Origin: Oscillospiraceae bacterium
GTDB lineage: Bacteria; Bacillota; Clostridia; Oscillospirales; Ruminococcaceae
Length of the DNA stretch: 64,000 nucleotides
Reading direction: 5' to 3'
Assembly: GCA_017505635.1 (NCBI GenBank)
Contig: JAFVOU010000017.1
Location: 1-64,000, forward strand
Shown one piece after another: positions 33,392 to 42,217 of this stretch. The notes below the pieces were generated by a model. The model ran no database searches. It had not been told where the DNA came from and saw only the letters and a program-made list of their open reading frames with translations. The position numbers and the translations under genes were made by a program. The number at the start of each line of letters is the position of its first letter. The stretch's first letter is position 1.

Positions 33392-34270
33392 ATGAAAATT
33401 CTTATCACAGGCAGCAAGGGAATGCTTGCTACACAGGTTATAGCTGACCTTGAAAGAGGCTATACCGAACTGGGCGAGGTGCCTGCTGCATTAAAAGGTG
33501 CACAGCTTGTGCTTGCCGACGTGGACACCCTTGACATTACAGACAAGGCTGCTGCCGAAGGCTTTATTGCACAGCACAAACCGGATATTGTTATCAACTG
33601 TGCGGCATATACAAATGTTGACGGATGCGAGTCCAATCAGGACACAGCATTTATGGTAAATGCAATCGGCAGCCGCAACCTTGCAATTGCGTGCGAAAAC
33701 ACAGGGGCAAAACTGGTGCACGTTTCCACAGACTATGTGTTCCGCGGTGACGAACCTACACCAAGAAGAGAATATGATATGCCATGGCCAATCTCCGCAT
33801 ACGGCAAAACAAAATATGCAGGGGAAGAATTTGTACGTCAGTACTGCAAAAAAAGCTTTATTGTGCGCACAGCATGGCTTTATGGCTATAACGGCAAAAA
33901 CTTTGTAAAAACAATGGTATGGCTTGCAAAGGAAAAGGGTGGTGCAAAGGTTGTTAACGACCAGCACGGCAACCCTACAAATGCGGCAGATTTGTCTCAT
34001 CATCTGCTCAAAATTGCAGCAAGCGAAGAATACGGCACATACCACTGCACAGGCAACGGCGAATGCACATGGTACGAATTTGCAGCCGAAATTGCCCGTC
34101 TTGCAGGTTACGAAGGTGTTATGTCCCCTTGCACAAGCGAAGAGTTCCCAACACCTACAAAACGCCCTGCATACTCATCTCTTGACAATATGATGCTGCG
34201 TGTTACAGTAGGCGACGAAATGCGCCACTGGAAAGATGCGCTTAAAGCATATTTTGACAATCAGAAATAA
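33392..34270 (+). CDS. rfbD: dTDP-4-dehydrorhamnose reductase
   Basis: The product is a 292-residue short-chain dehydrogenase of the RmlD group. The Rossmann loop is TGSKGMLATQ near 6-15; the catalytic pair lies in YGKTKYAGE near 127-135, with VHVSTDYVFRG upstream. It reduces dTDP-4-dehydro-L-rhamnose to dTDP-L-rhamnose with NAD(P)H. The 3,5-epimerase (rfbC) that should make its substrate is not in this operon. RBS GAGG lies before the ATG. Confidence 0.94.
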   Translation: MKILITGSKGMLATQVIADLERGYTELGEVPAALKGAQLVLADVDTLDITDKAAAEGFIAQHKPDIVINCAAYTNVDGCESNQDTAFMVNAIGSRNLAIACENTGAKLVHVSTDYVFRGDEPTPRREYDMPWPISAYGKTKYAGEEFVRQYCKKSFIVRTAWLYGYNGKNFVKTMVWLAKEKGGAKVVNDQHGNPTNAADLSHHLLKIAASEEYGTYHCTGNGECTWYEFAAEIARLAGYEGVMSPCTSEEFPTPTKRPAYSSLDNMMLRVTVGDEMRHWKDALKAYFDNQK

Positions 34271-34291
34271 TTTTTAACGGAGAAAAGATAT

Positions 34292-35311
34292 ATGACTATT
34301 ATTGTAACAGGCGGTGCCGGCTTTATCGGCTCAAACTTTGTTTTCCATATGCTGAACAAATATTCTGACTACAGAATTATCTGTCTGGACAAGCTCACAT
34401 ATGCAGGCAACCTTTCCACACTTAAAGGTGTAATGGACAACCCTAACTTCCGCTTTGTAAAAGCTGATATCTGCGACAGAGAAGCTGTTTACAAACTCTT
34501 TGAAGAAGAACATCCGGATATTGTGGTTAACTTTGCAGCAGAAAGCCATGTTGACCGTTCTATCGAAGACCCGGGCATCTTCCTCAAAACAAACATCGAA
34601 GGCACAGCAGTGCTTATGGACGCATGCCGCAAATACGGCATCCAGAGATACCATCAGGTTTCCACAGACGAAGTTTACGGCGACCTTCCTCTCGACCGTC
34701 CTGACCTCTTCTTTACAGAAGAAACACCAATCCACACATCCAGTCCATATTCTTCCTCCAAAGCAGCTGCTGACCTTTTGGTTATGGCTTACCACAGAAC
34801 ATATGGTCTGCCTGTGACAATCAGCCGTTGTTCCAACAACTACGGCCCATACCACTTCCCTGAAAAACTTATTCCTCTTATGATTGCAAATGCACTCAAT
34901 GACAAACCGCTGCCTGTATACGGCGAAGGCATCAATGTGCGTGACTGGCTTTATGTTGAAGACCACTGCAAAGCAATCGACCTTATCATTCACAATGGCA
35001 AAGTTGGCGAAGTTTACAACATCGGCGGCCACAACGAAATGAGAAATATCGATATAGTTAAACTCATCTGTAAAGAACTTGGCAAATCCGAAGACCTTAT
35101 CACTTATGTAACAGACAGAAAAGGCCACGATATGCGTTATGCAATTGACCCTACAAAAATTCACAGCGAACTTGGCTGGCTGCCTGAAACAATGTTCAAA
35201 GACGGTATCAAAAAGACAATTCAGTGGTATCTTGACAACAAGGACTGGTGGGAAGAAATCATCAGCGGCGAATATCAGAACTACTACGAAAAAATGTACA
35301 AAGACAGATAA
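34292..35311 (+). CDS. rfbB: dTDP-glucose 4,6-dehydratase
   Basis: The product is a 339-residue extended SDR enzyme. TGGAGFIGSNF (6-16) binds NAD; STDEVYGDL and the Tyr153-xxx-Lys157 pair in YSSSKAAAD are catalytic; RCSNNYGPYHFPEKLIP is typical of RmlB. It converts dTDP-glucose to the 4-keto-6-deoxy sugar. It is the last gene of the dTDP-sugar operon, 21 bases after rfbD, and is followed by a strong terminator. Confidence 0.97.
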   Translation: MTIIVTGGAGFIGSNFVFHMLNKYSDYRIICLDKLTYAGNLSTLKGVMDNPNFRFVKADICDREAVYKLFEEEHPDIVVNFAAESHVDRSIEDPGIFLKTNIEGTAVLMDACRKYGIQRYHQVSTDEVYGDLPLDRPDLFFTEETPIHTSSPYSSSKAAADLLVMAYHRTYGLPVTISRCSNNYGPYHFPEKLIPLMIANALNDKPLPVYGEGINVRDWLYVEDHCKAIDLIIHNGKVGEVYNIGGHNEMRNIDIVKLICKELGKSEDLITYVTDRKGHDMRYAIDPTKIHSELGWLPETMFKDGIKKTIQWYLDNKDWWEEIISGEYQNYYEKMYKDR

Positions 35312-35328
35312 TTTATCTGTACAAAATA

Positions 35329-35360
35329 AAGCCTCCCTTGACAAAGGGAGGCTTTTTGCA
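35329..35360 (+). terminator. Terminator of the dTDP-sugar operon
   Basis: An 11-bp perfect stem, AAGCCTCCCTT/AAGGGAGGCTT, is followed by TTTGC; an A-run on the left also makes it usable from the other strand. Confidence 0.93.
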
Positions 35361-35438
35361 TTTAATAATTAATATGGTACAGATGATGCATCGCTGCATC
35401 TTACAGCAAAATCTCACTAAACTAAAGGGCAAAGAATT

Positions 35439-36143
35439 ATGGAAAAGAAAACTCTCGGTATTCTCGGCGGTATGGGTCCTCTTGCAACAGCCGACCTTTT
35501 TACCAAAATTGTAACAATGACAAAGGCGGACTGTGACAATGACCATATCCGCATCTATATAGACAACAACTCACAGATTAAAGACCGCACCGGGGCAATT
35601 CTCCACGGCGGTGCAAGTCCTTTGCCACAGCTTATCGAATCTGCCAAAAAGCTGGAAAAAATGGGGGCAGACTGCATTATTATGCCCTGCAACACTGCAC
35701 ACTACTTTTTGCAGAGTCTGCAGATTTCGGTTAAAAAACCGTTTCTCAGCATGATTGCACAGGCTGTGCGTGTGGCAAAAAAACGTTATCCGGGGCAGAA
35801 AGCGGGCATCCTTGCCACTACAGGCACACTTGATGCAGGTGTTTACAGCCGTGCCTTCAACGACGAAGGTGTAGAGGTTGTTCTGCCAAACGAAGAACAG
35901 CGCAAGTTTTTGATGAGCGTTATCTACGATGGAGTAAAGGCGGGCAAAATGCCAACCGACCCACAGCCTTTCAACGCTGTACTTGCCGAAATGCAAAGCC
36001 GCGGTGCAGGATATTTTATCCTTGGCTGTACCGAACTGCCTGTTGCAGTGCAGGCACTTAAACTGGAAAACAACTTTGTCGATGCCACAACCGAACTTGC
36101 AAAAGCAGCTATCGAGTACTGCGGTTACGAAGTTAAGGAATAA
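35439..36143 (+). CDS. Aspartate/glutamate racemase-family protein
   Basis: The product has 234 residues. It has the cofactor-free racemase layout with two catalytic cysteines: GGMGPLATADL at the N-terminus, Cys84 in IMPCNTAHYF, and the second Cys in ILGCTELPV near 190. This is the RacX/YgeA-type group, which makes D-amino acids for cell wall or biofilm control. Substrate (Asp, Glu or broad) cannot be told. It stands alone between terminators, with AAAGGG upstream. Confidence 0.9.
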   Translation: MEKKTLGILGGMGPLATADLFTKIVTMTKADCDNDHIRIYIDNNSQIKDRTGAILHGGASPLPQLIESAKKLEKMGADCIIMPCNTAHYFLQSLQISVKKPFLSMIAQAVRVAKKRYPGQKAGILATTGTLDAGVYSRAFNDEGVEVVLPNEEQRKFLMSVIYDGVKAGKMPTDPQPFNAVLAEMQSRGAGYFILGCTELPVAVQALKLENNFVDATTELAKAAIEYCGYEVKE

Positions 36144-36160
36144 TTTAATATAAATTACAG

Positions 36161-36192
36161 ATGCGGACGGATAATATCTGTCCGCATTTTTT
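36161..36192 (+). terminator. Terminator of the racemase gene
   Basis: ATGCGGAC pairs with GTCCGCAT, with an inner GAT/ATC extension, followed by TTTTTTG. Confidence 0.92.
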
Positions 36193-36271
36193 GTATAGGA
36201 AAGCTGCAATATGCCCACAATAAAGAGGAAATAATTACCATTGATTTTACGGATAACTTAAAGAGGGCATT

Positions 36272-36880
36272 ATGAACAAAAAAGAACTGTCGGTTTTGCT
36301 GGGACTTGTTTTTACCATTGTTTTTTCAATATGCAGCGAAAACATAAAAGCGGCTGAAACTGTAAAGGCAAACACCCTGCGTCTGCATATTATAGCAAAC
36401 AGCGACACGCAGACAGACCAGAATATAAAAATGATGATAAGGGATAATATTCTGCAGACAGAAAAGCTGATTATGCCGCAGGCAGAAGATTTTGGCACAG
36501 CGGTTGAGAATTTAAAAGCAAATCTGCATACACTGGAAAACAGCATAAACAGCTGGCTGTCAGGTCAGGGTGTGGATTACAGGGCAAAATGCAGTATAGA
36601 ACAGTTTTATTTCGACACAACGGCATACAGCGGCTTTGCGCTGCCTCAGGGTGAATATACTGCTCTTACAGTGCGGCTGGGCAAGGCACAGGGCAAAAAC
36701 TGGTGGTGTGTTGTCTATCCTGCCCTGTGCAGCCAGAGCTGTGGCGAAATTGTGCTGGAAAACAGCGATGATTTTATAAAAACCCAAAAAATCACACCGC
36801 GGTTTAAAGTGGTGGAACTTTACGAGAATGTAAAGGCGCATTTTGCACAGAGGGAAAAGCGGTACGAAAATCTGCCATAG
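36272..36880 (+). CDS. spoIIR: Stage II sporulation protein R
   Basis: The product has 202 residues. An N-terminal membrane or signal segment (about 5-24) is followed by LRLHIIANSDTQTDQNIKMM, the hallmark of SpoIIR, which is made in the forespore, acts in the intermembrane space and triggers SpoIIGA to process pro-sigma-E. Its presence with SpoVB-like, YabP and YabQ proteins supports an endospore former. RBS AAGAGGG precedes the ATG. It has no operon partner nearby. Forespore (sigma-F) control is known for the family; I did not verify a sigma-F promoter here. Confidence 0.93.
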   Translation: MNKKELSVLLGLVFTIVFSICSENIKAAETVKANTLRLHIIANSDTQTDQNIKMMIRDNILQTEKLIMPQAEDFGTAVENLKANLHTLENSINSWLSGQGVDYRAKCSIEQFYFDTTAYSGFALPQGEYTALTVRLGKAQGKNWWCVVYPALCSQSCGEIVLENSDDFIKTQKITPRFKVVELYENVKAHFAQREKRYENLP

Positions 36881-36949
36881 GCAAAACGCATTGTAAACAT
36901 AACAGCAGTGTGATAATATAGTTACAAATCATTTTTTAAAGGTAAAACT

Positions 36950-37831
36950 ATGCTTTGTAATTTATGTCCACGCAACTGCAGTACCGACCGGGATGTAAAG
37001 TCAGGATACTGCAAGGTAAGCAACAAAATAAAAATATCCCGTGCCGCACTGCATTTCTGGGAAGAACCCTGCATTTCTGCCGAAAACGGCAGCGGAACAG
37101 TGTTTTTTTCCGGCTGCAATATGGGGTGTGTATACTGTCAGAATCAGGATATATCCCACGGTGCATTCGGCAAGGAAATCACTCTTGAGCGCCTTGCAGA
37201 GATTTTTCTTGAACTTCAGGCGCAGAAAGCACACAATATAAATCTTGTAACGCCAACCCACTTTACACCGCAGATTATCGATGCGGTAAAACTTGCAAGA
37301 AACAACGGGCTGAAAATCCCTGTTGTCTACAACACAGGCAGTTATGAAAAAGCCGAAAATATCGAAAGTCTGAAAGACACTGTGGATGTATATCTGCCGG
37401 ACTTTAAATATATGTCAGAAAAAACAGCGCAGAAATATTCCTTCTGTGCCGACTATCCCAAAGCGGCAAAAGCGGCGATAGATGCAATGGTAAAGCAGAC
37501 AGGTCCCTGTGTTTTTGATGATGACGGTGTTATACAAAAAGGTGTTATTGTCCGTGTGCTTGTACTGCCCGGACACACCGATGAGGCAAAACAGATTATA
37601 GAGTATCTTTATACAACCTATGGTGATGATATCTATATAAGCATTATGAGTCAGTACACACCTTGCACAGACCTTGCCGCATACCCCGAAATCAACCGCA
37701 AAATCACACAGCAGGAATATGATGAAGTAGTGGATTTTGCTGTGGAACTGGGGCTTGAAAACGGTTTTCTGCAGGAGGGCGAAGCAGCAAGCGAAAGCTT
37801 TATCCCTCCGTTTAACCTGCAGGGGGTCTGA
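36950..37831 (+). CDS. PflX-like radical SAM protein
   Basis: The product has 293 residues. An N-terminal cysteine pair (MLCNLCPRNC) precedes the radical SAM cluster motif CNMGCVYC (Cys56, Cys60, Cys63), then TPTHFTPQI and YNTGSYE. It belongs to the COG1313/PflX group, related to pyruvate formate-lyase activases. No glycyl-radical enzyme lies next to it, so the partner is unknown. It ends 47 bases before a terminator and is probably monocistronic. AAAGG lies upstream of the ATG. Confidence 0.88.
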   Translation: MLCNLCPRNCSTDRDVKSGYCKVSNKIKISRAALHFWEEPCISAENGSGTVFFSGCNMGCVYCQNQDISHGAFGKEITLERLAEIFLELQAQKAHNINLVTPTHFTPQIIDAVKLARNNGLKIPVVYNTGSYEKAENIESLKDTVDVYLPDFKYMSEKTAQKYSFCADYPKAAKAAIDAMVKQTGPCVFDDDGVIQKGVIVRVLVLPGHTDEAKQIIEYLYTTYGDDIYISIMSQYTPCTDLAAYPEINRKITQQEYDEVVDFAVELGLENGFLQEGEAASESFIPPFNLQGV

Positions 37832-37877
37832 TTTTACGACAAAATATATACAAATAGTTTATAAAGTGATAAAAAAT

Positions 37878-37920
37878 ACCGTCAGTAAATCGAAAAATGG
37901 TTTGCTGACGGTTATTTGTT
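37878..37920 (+). terminator. Terminator of the PflX-like gene
   Basis: ACCGTCAG (37878-37885) pairs with CTGACGGT (37905-37912), with inner AAA/TTT pairs, followed by TATTTGTTTG. Confidence 0.85.
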
Positions 37921-37998
37921 TGTCTTTTCTGCAATGCATAAACAATTACCCTGCAATATATAAATTAAACAGTAACCATTTTTATTGCAGGTGGCATA

Positions 37999-39570
37999 AT
38001 GAAAAAGAAAAATACTTTTTTTAAAGCAGGTGCAGTGCTGGCATTGTCGGGTATTGTGGTAAAGGCATTCAGTGCGGCATACCGCATACCGCTGACAAGA
38101 ATGCTCGGGGCTGACACAATGGGCAGATACAGTGCGGTTTTCAGTCTGTTTATGCCGTTTTTTTCCTTTGCCACAGCGGGTATAACCACCTCGGTAGCAC
38201 ATTTTACCGCAAGATGCAGGGAGAAGGACTGTACCGGAATAAATAAAATAAAAAACACAGCCTTTGGCGTATATGTGCTGGCGGCACTTATACTTACAGC
38301 GGCATTTGTTCTGTTTGGCAGGTTTTATTCTTATCTGCAGCAGGATGCAATATTTTTTTATGGCAGCCTTGTGCTTGCCCCGGCAATAGTGCTGGCGGCG
38401 GCAGAAAACGTGCTTAAAGGCACTACTCAGGGGCAGATGAATATGCTGCCTACTGCATGGGCAAATGTGCTGGAAAGTGTGTTCAAAACTGCACTTGGTC
38501 TTGCAGGTGTATGGTGGGTTATGCATTATCTGCAGACAGAAAAGGAAAATGCGGCAGTTATGGCATGTCTTGCAGCAATAACACTTGCGGGGCTGATATG
38601 TACGGTTTATCTGTTTTTTTGCTGCCGTAACAGCTGCGGGGTGCAGCAGGCAGAGAATCTTAAACCGGATATGGCGGTAAAATCTGCAGATATGCTTAAA
38701 ATGTCGGTGCCTATAGGTGTTTCTGCCCTTACCATATCACTGGCAGGCTTTTTTGATACAGCGGTGTGCCTTCCGCGTATAGATGCAATTTCCTATCAGC
38801 AGATAGCACAAAGTTTTGACGGTGCATCATTTATGGGGGCGGGGGATATTTCAATGTATCTTTTCGGCATATGGCAGGGCATGGTGCTTTCGGTGTTCAA
38901 TTTGACCCCTGCTGTTGTTTCGCCTGTATCCTCGGCAAGCCTGCCGCTTATAAGCGGCAGCTGGGCGGCAGAGGATAAAAAATCTGTTGTGCGTCAAAGC
39001 CGCAAGCTGTTTTGCATAACTTCATTTTTAAGTGTGCCTGCAATTGTATTTATCTTCTGCTTTGGTGCGGATATAATGCAGCTTCTGTTTGACATAACAC
39101 CCCAACAGTCGCTTGTGGCACTTAAACTGCTGCGCATTCTGTGTACAGGAGGCGTGTTTTGCTGTTTTGCAGGTGCTTTCAACACTGTGCTGTATGCGGC
39201 GGGCAGGTCTGATAAGGTGTTTTCCATACTGCTGTCGGCATGTGCTGTAAAAACGTGTGCAAGCTGGCTGCTGTGCGGTGTACCGCAGATTAATATCAAG
39301 GCATTTGCTGTATCAAATGTCTGTTTTTATACAATAATATTTACACGCAGTATAATTGCAGTTAAAAAGCTTGATATCAATGTAAGCCTGTATGATATTT
39401 TTATGTTTCCGCTGCTGTCGGCAATAACGGCAATACTGGCGGCAAGATGGCTGTATCTTTCGCAGTTTTACAGTTTCACACTGATTTTAAGGCTGTTTTT
39501 TACAGGGGCTGCCTTTGGGCTTTTGTATATGACTATGATAATCTGTACAGGATTTCTTGTTGATAAATAG
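37999..39570 (+). CDS. SpoVB/MurJ-like lipid flippase (MOP superfamily)
   Basis: The product has 523 residues with about 14 hydrophobic segments. The opening GIVVKAFSAAYRIPLTRMLG and PILMFxxTPAVVSPVSSASLPLIS-type pattern in the middle are typical of the SpoVB group, which moves lipid-linked peptidoglycan or polysaccharide precursors across the membrane. In B. subtilis the spoVB-type gene yabM precedes yabN(mazG)-yabO-yabP-yabQ-divIC, and the same order is seen here. A role in spore cortex assembly is thus likely. AGGTGG precedes the ATG. Confidence 0.88.
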   Translation: MKKKNTFFKAGAVLALSGIVVKAFSAAYRIPLTRMLGADTMGRYSAVFSLFMPFFSFATAGITTSVAHFTARCREKDCTGINKIKNTAFGVYVLAALILTAAFVLFGRFYSYLQQDAIFFYGSLVLAPAIVLAAAENVLKGTTQGQMNMLPTAWANVLESVFKTALGLAGVWWVMHYLQTEKENAAVMACLAAITLAGLICTVYLFFCCRNSCGVQQAENLKPDMAVKSADMLKMSVPIGVSALTISLAGFFDTAVCLPRIDAISYQQIAQSFDGASFMGAGDISMYLFGIWQGMVLSVFNLTPAVVSPVSSASLPLISGSWAAEDKKSVVRQSRKLFCITSFLSVPAIVFIFCFGADIMQLLFDITPQQSLVALKLLRILCTGGVFCCFAGAFNTVLYAAGRSDKVFSILLSACAVKTCASWLLCGVPQINIKAFAVSNVCFYTIIFTRSIIAVKKLDINVSLYDIFMFPLLSAITAILAARWLYLSQFYSFTLILRLFFTGAAFGLLYMTMIICTGFLVDK

Positions 39571-39628
39571 TTTTTAATGGAGTAATATATAATATAGTTT
39601 TAAAATTTATATTACGGAGAAGTTAAAA

Positions 39629-40339
39629 ATGGATTTTCAGATAAAAGAAAGATATGATATCAACGACCTTATAAAAATTGTGGAAATGCTGCGCGACCCG
39701 GTAAACGGCTGCCCGTGGGACAAGGTGCAGACACACCTTTCCATCCGCAAGAACTTTATCGAAGAAACCTATGAAGCCATCGAAGCCATCGACCTTGACG
39801 ACAAGGAACTTATGCAGGAGGAACTTGGCGATGTGCTTATGCAGGTTATGCTGCATGCACAGTTTGAGGCAGAGGAAAATGTTTTTGATTTCGGCGATGT
39901 TGTAAACGGCACTGCACAGAAACTTGTATTGCGTCACCCACATATCTTTGCAGGTTATGACAACAAAACAGTTGACGGCGTACTGCAGAAATGGGAAGAA
40001 ATCAAACAGCAGGAAAAAGGCCAGACAACAGTAAGCGAAACACTGGATGCTGTGCCAAAATCTTTTCCGGCGCTTATGTATGCACAGAAAATTCAGAAAC
40101 GTGCAAAAGCAGGCGGTCTTATCAAGCAGAATGTTGACGAAACAGTAGAAGCAGTACAGCAGAATATCGACAGCATAAAAGCGGCACTTGCTGCAGGTGA
40201 AGACGTAGCAGAACTGGTTGGCAAGCTGCTTTTTAACAGCGTAAGCCTTGCAGCTGCAACAAAAAATGATGCAGAAGAAGTATTGTCCTTCGAAAATGCA
40301 AAAATGCTTGAAAAATACAAGAAAACAGATGTGAAATAA
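39629..40339 (+). CDS. mazG: Nucleoside triphosphate pyrophosphohydrolase MazG
   Basis: The product has 236 residues. The first MazG domain has NGCPWDKVQTHLS, the metal-binding EETYEAIEAI and EELGDVLMQV (about 50-75); a weaker second domain follows (about 140-225, QNVDETVEAVQQN). It hydrolyses NTPs to NMP and pyrophosphate, clearing non-standard nucleotides. It corresponds to the C-terminal part of B. subtilis YabN, in the same gene neighbourhood. CGGAGAAG precedes the ATG. Confidence 0.93.
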   Translation: MDFQIKERYDINDLIKIVEMLRDPVNGCPWDKVQTHLSIRKNFIEETYEAIEAIDLDDKELMQEELGDVLMQVMLHAQFEAEENVFDFGDVVNGTAQKLVLRHPHIFAGYDNKTVDGVLQKWEEIKQQEKGQTTVSETLDAVPKSFPALMYAQKIQKRAKAGGLIKQNVDETVEAVQQNIDSIKAALAAGEDVAELVGKLLFNSVSLAAATKNDAEEVLSFENAKMLEKYKKTDVK

Positions 40340-40351
40340 ACAAATTTTATA

Positions 40352-40380
40352 TTGCATTTATTGTCGGTATTTGGTACAAT
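40352..40380 (+). promoter_or_regulatory. Promoter of the HU gene
   Basis: TTGCAT (40352-40357), a 17-base spacer and TACAAT (40375-40380) with TGG before the -10. The leader holds a small CAGG/CCTG hairpin before the CGGAGG ribosome binding site. Confidence 0.65.
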
Positions 40381-40460
40381 AGGCTTCGCGATTTCAGAAA
40401 AATTAAATTGAAAATATAATTGCCACAGGACGATATTCCTGCGGGCAAACGGAGGTTAAA

Positions 40461-40736
40461 ATGACAAAAGCAGATTTGATTAACAGCGTTGCAGAAAAAG
40501 CAAATATCACAAAAAAAGATGCAGAAATGATGGTTAGCACAGTATTTTCTTCCATCACAGAAGCTCTCGCAAACGGCGAAAAAGTTGCTCTCACAGGCTT
40601 TGGCACTTTTGAAGTTAAAGAAAGAGCAGCAAGAATGGGCCACAACCCAAGAAACGGCGAAGCTATGGAAATTCCTGCAGGCAAAGCACCTTCTTTCAAA
40701 GCTGGCAAAGCACTTAAAGAAGCTGTAGCAAAATAA
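40461..40736 (+). CDS. hup: DNA-binding protein HU
   Basis: The product has 91 residues, the normal HU length. It carries [20 protein letters not shown] and the DNA-arm [20 protein letters not shown]. It compacts and bends the chromosome. It has its own promoter and terminator and biased codon choice, so it is strongly expressed. Its position between mazG and rqcP interrupts the arrangement known from B. subtilis. Confidence 0.97.
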   Translation: MTKADLINSVAEKANITKKDAEMMVSTVFSSITEALANGEKVALTGFGTFEVKERAARMGHNPRNGEAMEIPAGKAPSFKAGKALKEAVAK

Positions 40737-40751
40737 TTGAATCACATTCAG

Positions 40752-40777
40752 GCCGGTACCTTTGTATCGGCTTTTTT
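40752..40777 (+). terminator. Terminator after HU
   Basis: GCCGGTAC/GTATCGGC (one G-T pair), loop CTTT, followed by TTTTTT. The rqcP ribosome binding site AAAGGAGGG follows immediately, so read-through would feed the next genes. Confidence 0.88.
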
Positions 40778-40792
40778 GCAAAGGAGGGATAT

Positions 40793-41035
40793 ATGCGCAT
40801 AGATAAATTTTTAAAGGTTTCCCGCCTTATAAAACGCCGCACAGTGGCAAACGAAGTTGCTGACGCAGGCCGTATTTCTGTAAACGGCAGAGAGGTAAAG
40901 GCCTCCTATCAGGTTAAAATCGGCGATGAAATTGAAATTATGTTCGGCAATTCTCCCGTTAAGGTAAAGGTTCTCAGTGTTGACAACGTAAACACAAAAG
41001 ACGGCGCAAGGGAAATGTACACAGTTATAGAATAA
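40793..41035 (+). CDS. rqcP: S4-domain RNA-binding protein RqcP
   Basis: The product has 80 residues, almost all one S4 domain: MRIDKFLKVSRLIKRRTVA, then GRISVNGREVKASYQVKIGDEIEI. In B. subtilis RqcP (YabO) binds stalled 50S subunits and helps RqcH add alanine tails during ribosome quality control. The gene lies after HU and before yabP, as in the yabNOPQ-divIC order. RBS AAAGGAGGG. Confidence 0.93.
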   Translation: MRIDKFLKVSRLIKRRTVANEVADAGRISVNGREVKASYQVKIGDEIEIMFGNSPVKVKVLSVDNVNTKDGAREMYTVIE

Positions 41036-41077
41036 TTGCAGACTGTCGGTCATATAATGCACAAAGGGGTGTGTTAT

Positions 41078-41350
41078 ATGGCCGATAAAATTTTATCCAC
41101 ACATACAGTGTTTATGGAAAACCGCAGACAGCTTAAAATAACAGGAGTACTGCAGGTAATTGCATATGATGAATACAAGGTTGTTCTGCGCACGGACTAT
41201 GGCAGGATGACGGTTTCGGGGCGCAATCTGGTGGCAGGGCAGATGAGCACCGAAAGCAGAACAATGGAACTTACCGGCGAGGTAAATTACATACAGTATC
41301 AGGCAAACCGCGGCAAAAGCGAAAGCGGTCTGTCAAAACTTCTGCGATGA
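41078..41350 (+). CDS. yabP: Sporulation protein YabP
   Basis: The product has 90 residues. The NRRQLKITGVLQVIAYDEYKV block and the beta-rich middle match YabP, a sigma-E-controlled sporulation protein of the YabP/YqfC group. The start is the ATG at 41078 with GGGGTG upstream. The stop overlaps the yabQ start by four bases (ATGA), so the two are translationally coupled. Confidence 0.9.
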   Translation: MADKILSTHTVFMENRRQLKITGVLQVIAYDEYKVVLRTDYGRMTVSGRNLVAGQMSTESRTMELTGEVNYIQYQANRGKSESGLSKLLR

Positions 41351-41808
41351 ACTTTGACAGTGTAAATTATTCCTTTCTGCTGCAGGATTTTGTCTTTGCC
41401 ATGGCGGCAGGTTTTGCGGCAGGCGGTGTAAACCGTTTTCTCTCACTGTTTCTGTACAAAGGCAAGGTCAGCTTGTGGATAAAAGATATGCTGACTGCAT
41501 TTGTCTTTGCGGCGGCAGTTTTCAGCTATGTTGTTTCCTTTGCCAACTACCCCGATGTGCGCATTTATCATCTGCTGGGGGCACTTTTTGGCTTTTTATC
41601 CTTTAATTTCAACTTTTCCACAATTTTCCACAAATTTTTTGAAAAAATTTATGGAAAGATAAAAAACAATATATTGTGTTGCGGCAAAAAAGTGTATCAT
41701 ACAATTTGTGTTAAAAGACAAAAAGTAAGTATAAAACATAAAAAACAGCAGTCTTTGCCAGAAAAAACCGACTTGAAAAATGATGATAACTGGGTGTATA
41801 ATTTATAA
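41347..41808 (+). CDS. yabQ: Spore cortex protein YabQ
   Basis: The product has 153 residues with four hydrophobic segments in the first two-thirds and a basic, Lys-rich tail after about 110. Length, membrane layout and position between yabP and divIC identify it as YabQ, needed for spore cortex formation in B. subtilis; the sequence itself is weakly conserved. It overlaps yabP by four bases. Confidence 0.85.
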   Translation: MNFDSVNYSFLLQDFVFAMAAGFAAGGVNRFLSLFLYKGKVSLWIKDMLTAFVFAAAVFSYVVSFANYPDVRIYHLLGALFGFLSFNFNFSTIFHKFFEKIYGKIKNNILCCGKKVYHTICVKRQKVSIKHKKQQSLPEKTDLKNDDNWVYNL

Positions 41809-41877
41809 TACTATAATGGTGTATTGTACCCGGAGTATAAAAAACAGCACCAAACAGCAGGAAAGGGGTGGTAAGAT

Positions 41878-42153
41878 ATGAAAAAAGTGCTCAATATCAA
41901 AGTTCTTTTTGTTGCAGTGCTTATAGGATATCTTGCAGTCACCCTTATCACCACACAGTTTGAACTGGTAAACAAACGTCAGCAGCTGGAAATTTTAGAG
42001 CAGCAGAAAGCCCGTGTTCAGCTGGAGGTTGATGATGTGCAGTATATTCTGGACTACGAAACAGAAGAAGAATATGTGGAACGTATAGCACGCCAGCGTT
42101 TAGGTTATGCAAACCCTGACGAAAAGGTTTTCAAGGATATTCAGGGCGATTAA
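41878..42153 (+). CDS. divIC: Septum formation initiator DivIC/FtsB
   Basis: The product has 91 residues: one membrane segment (about 8-26), a heptad-patterned coiled coil (about 30-60, NKRQQLEILEQQKARVQ) and a C-terminal EEEYVERIARQRLGYANPDE, which is the DivIC/FtsB signature. It acts with FtsL and DivIB in the division septum. RBS AAAGGGGTGG. It is the last gene of the yab cluster and is followed by a terminator. Confidence 0.92.
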   Translation: MKKVLNIKVLFVAVLIGYLAVTLITTQFELVNKRQQLEILEQQKARVQLEVDDVQYILDYETEEEYVERIARQRLGYANPDEKVFKDIQGD

Positions 42154-42160
42154 AAACAAA

Positions 42161-42195
42161 AAATAAAGCACACTCTTTGCAGAGTGTGCTTTTTA
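42161..42195. terminator. Bidirectional terminator between divIC and nhaC
   Basis: AAGCACACTCT/AGAGTGTGCTT, perfect 11-bp stem with a TTGC loop, T-run on the right and A-run on the left. It serves the convergent genes on both sides. Confidence 0.93.
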
Positions 42196-42217
42196 TATGC
42201 TGTAAAATTTTATATTT

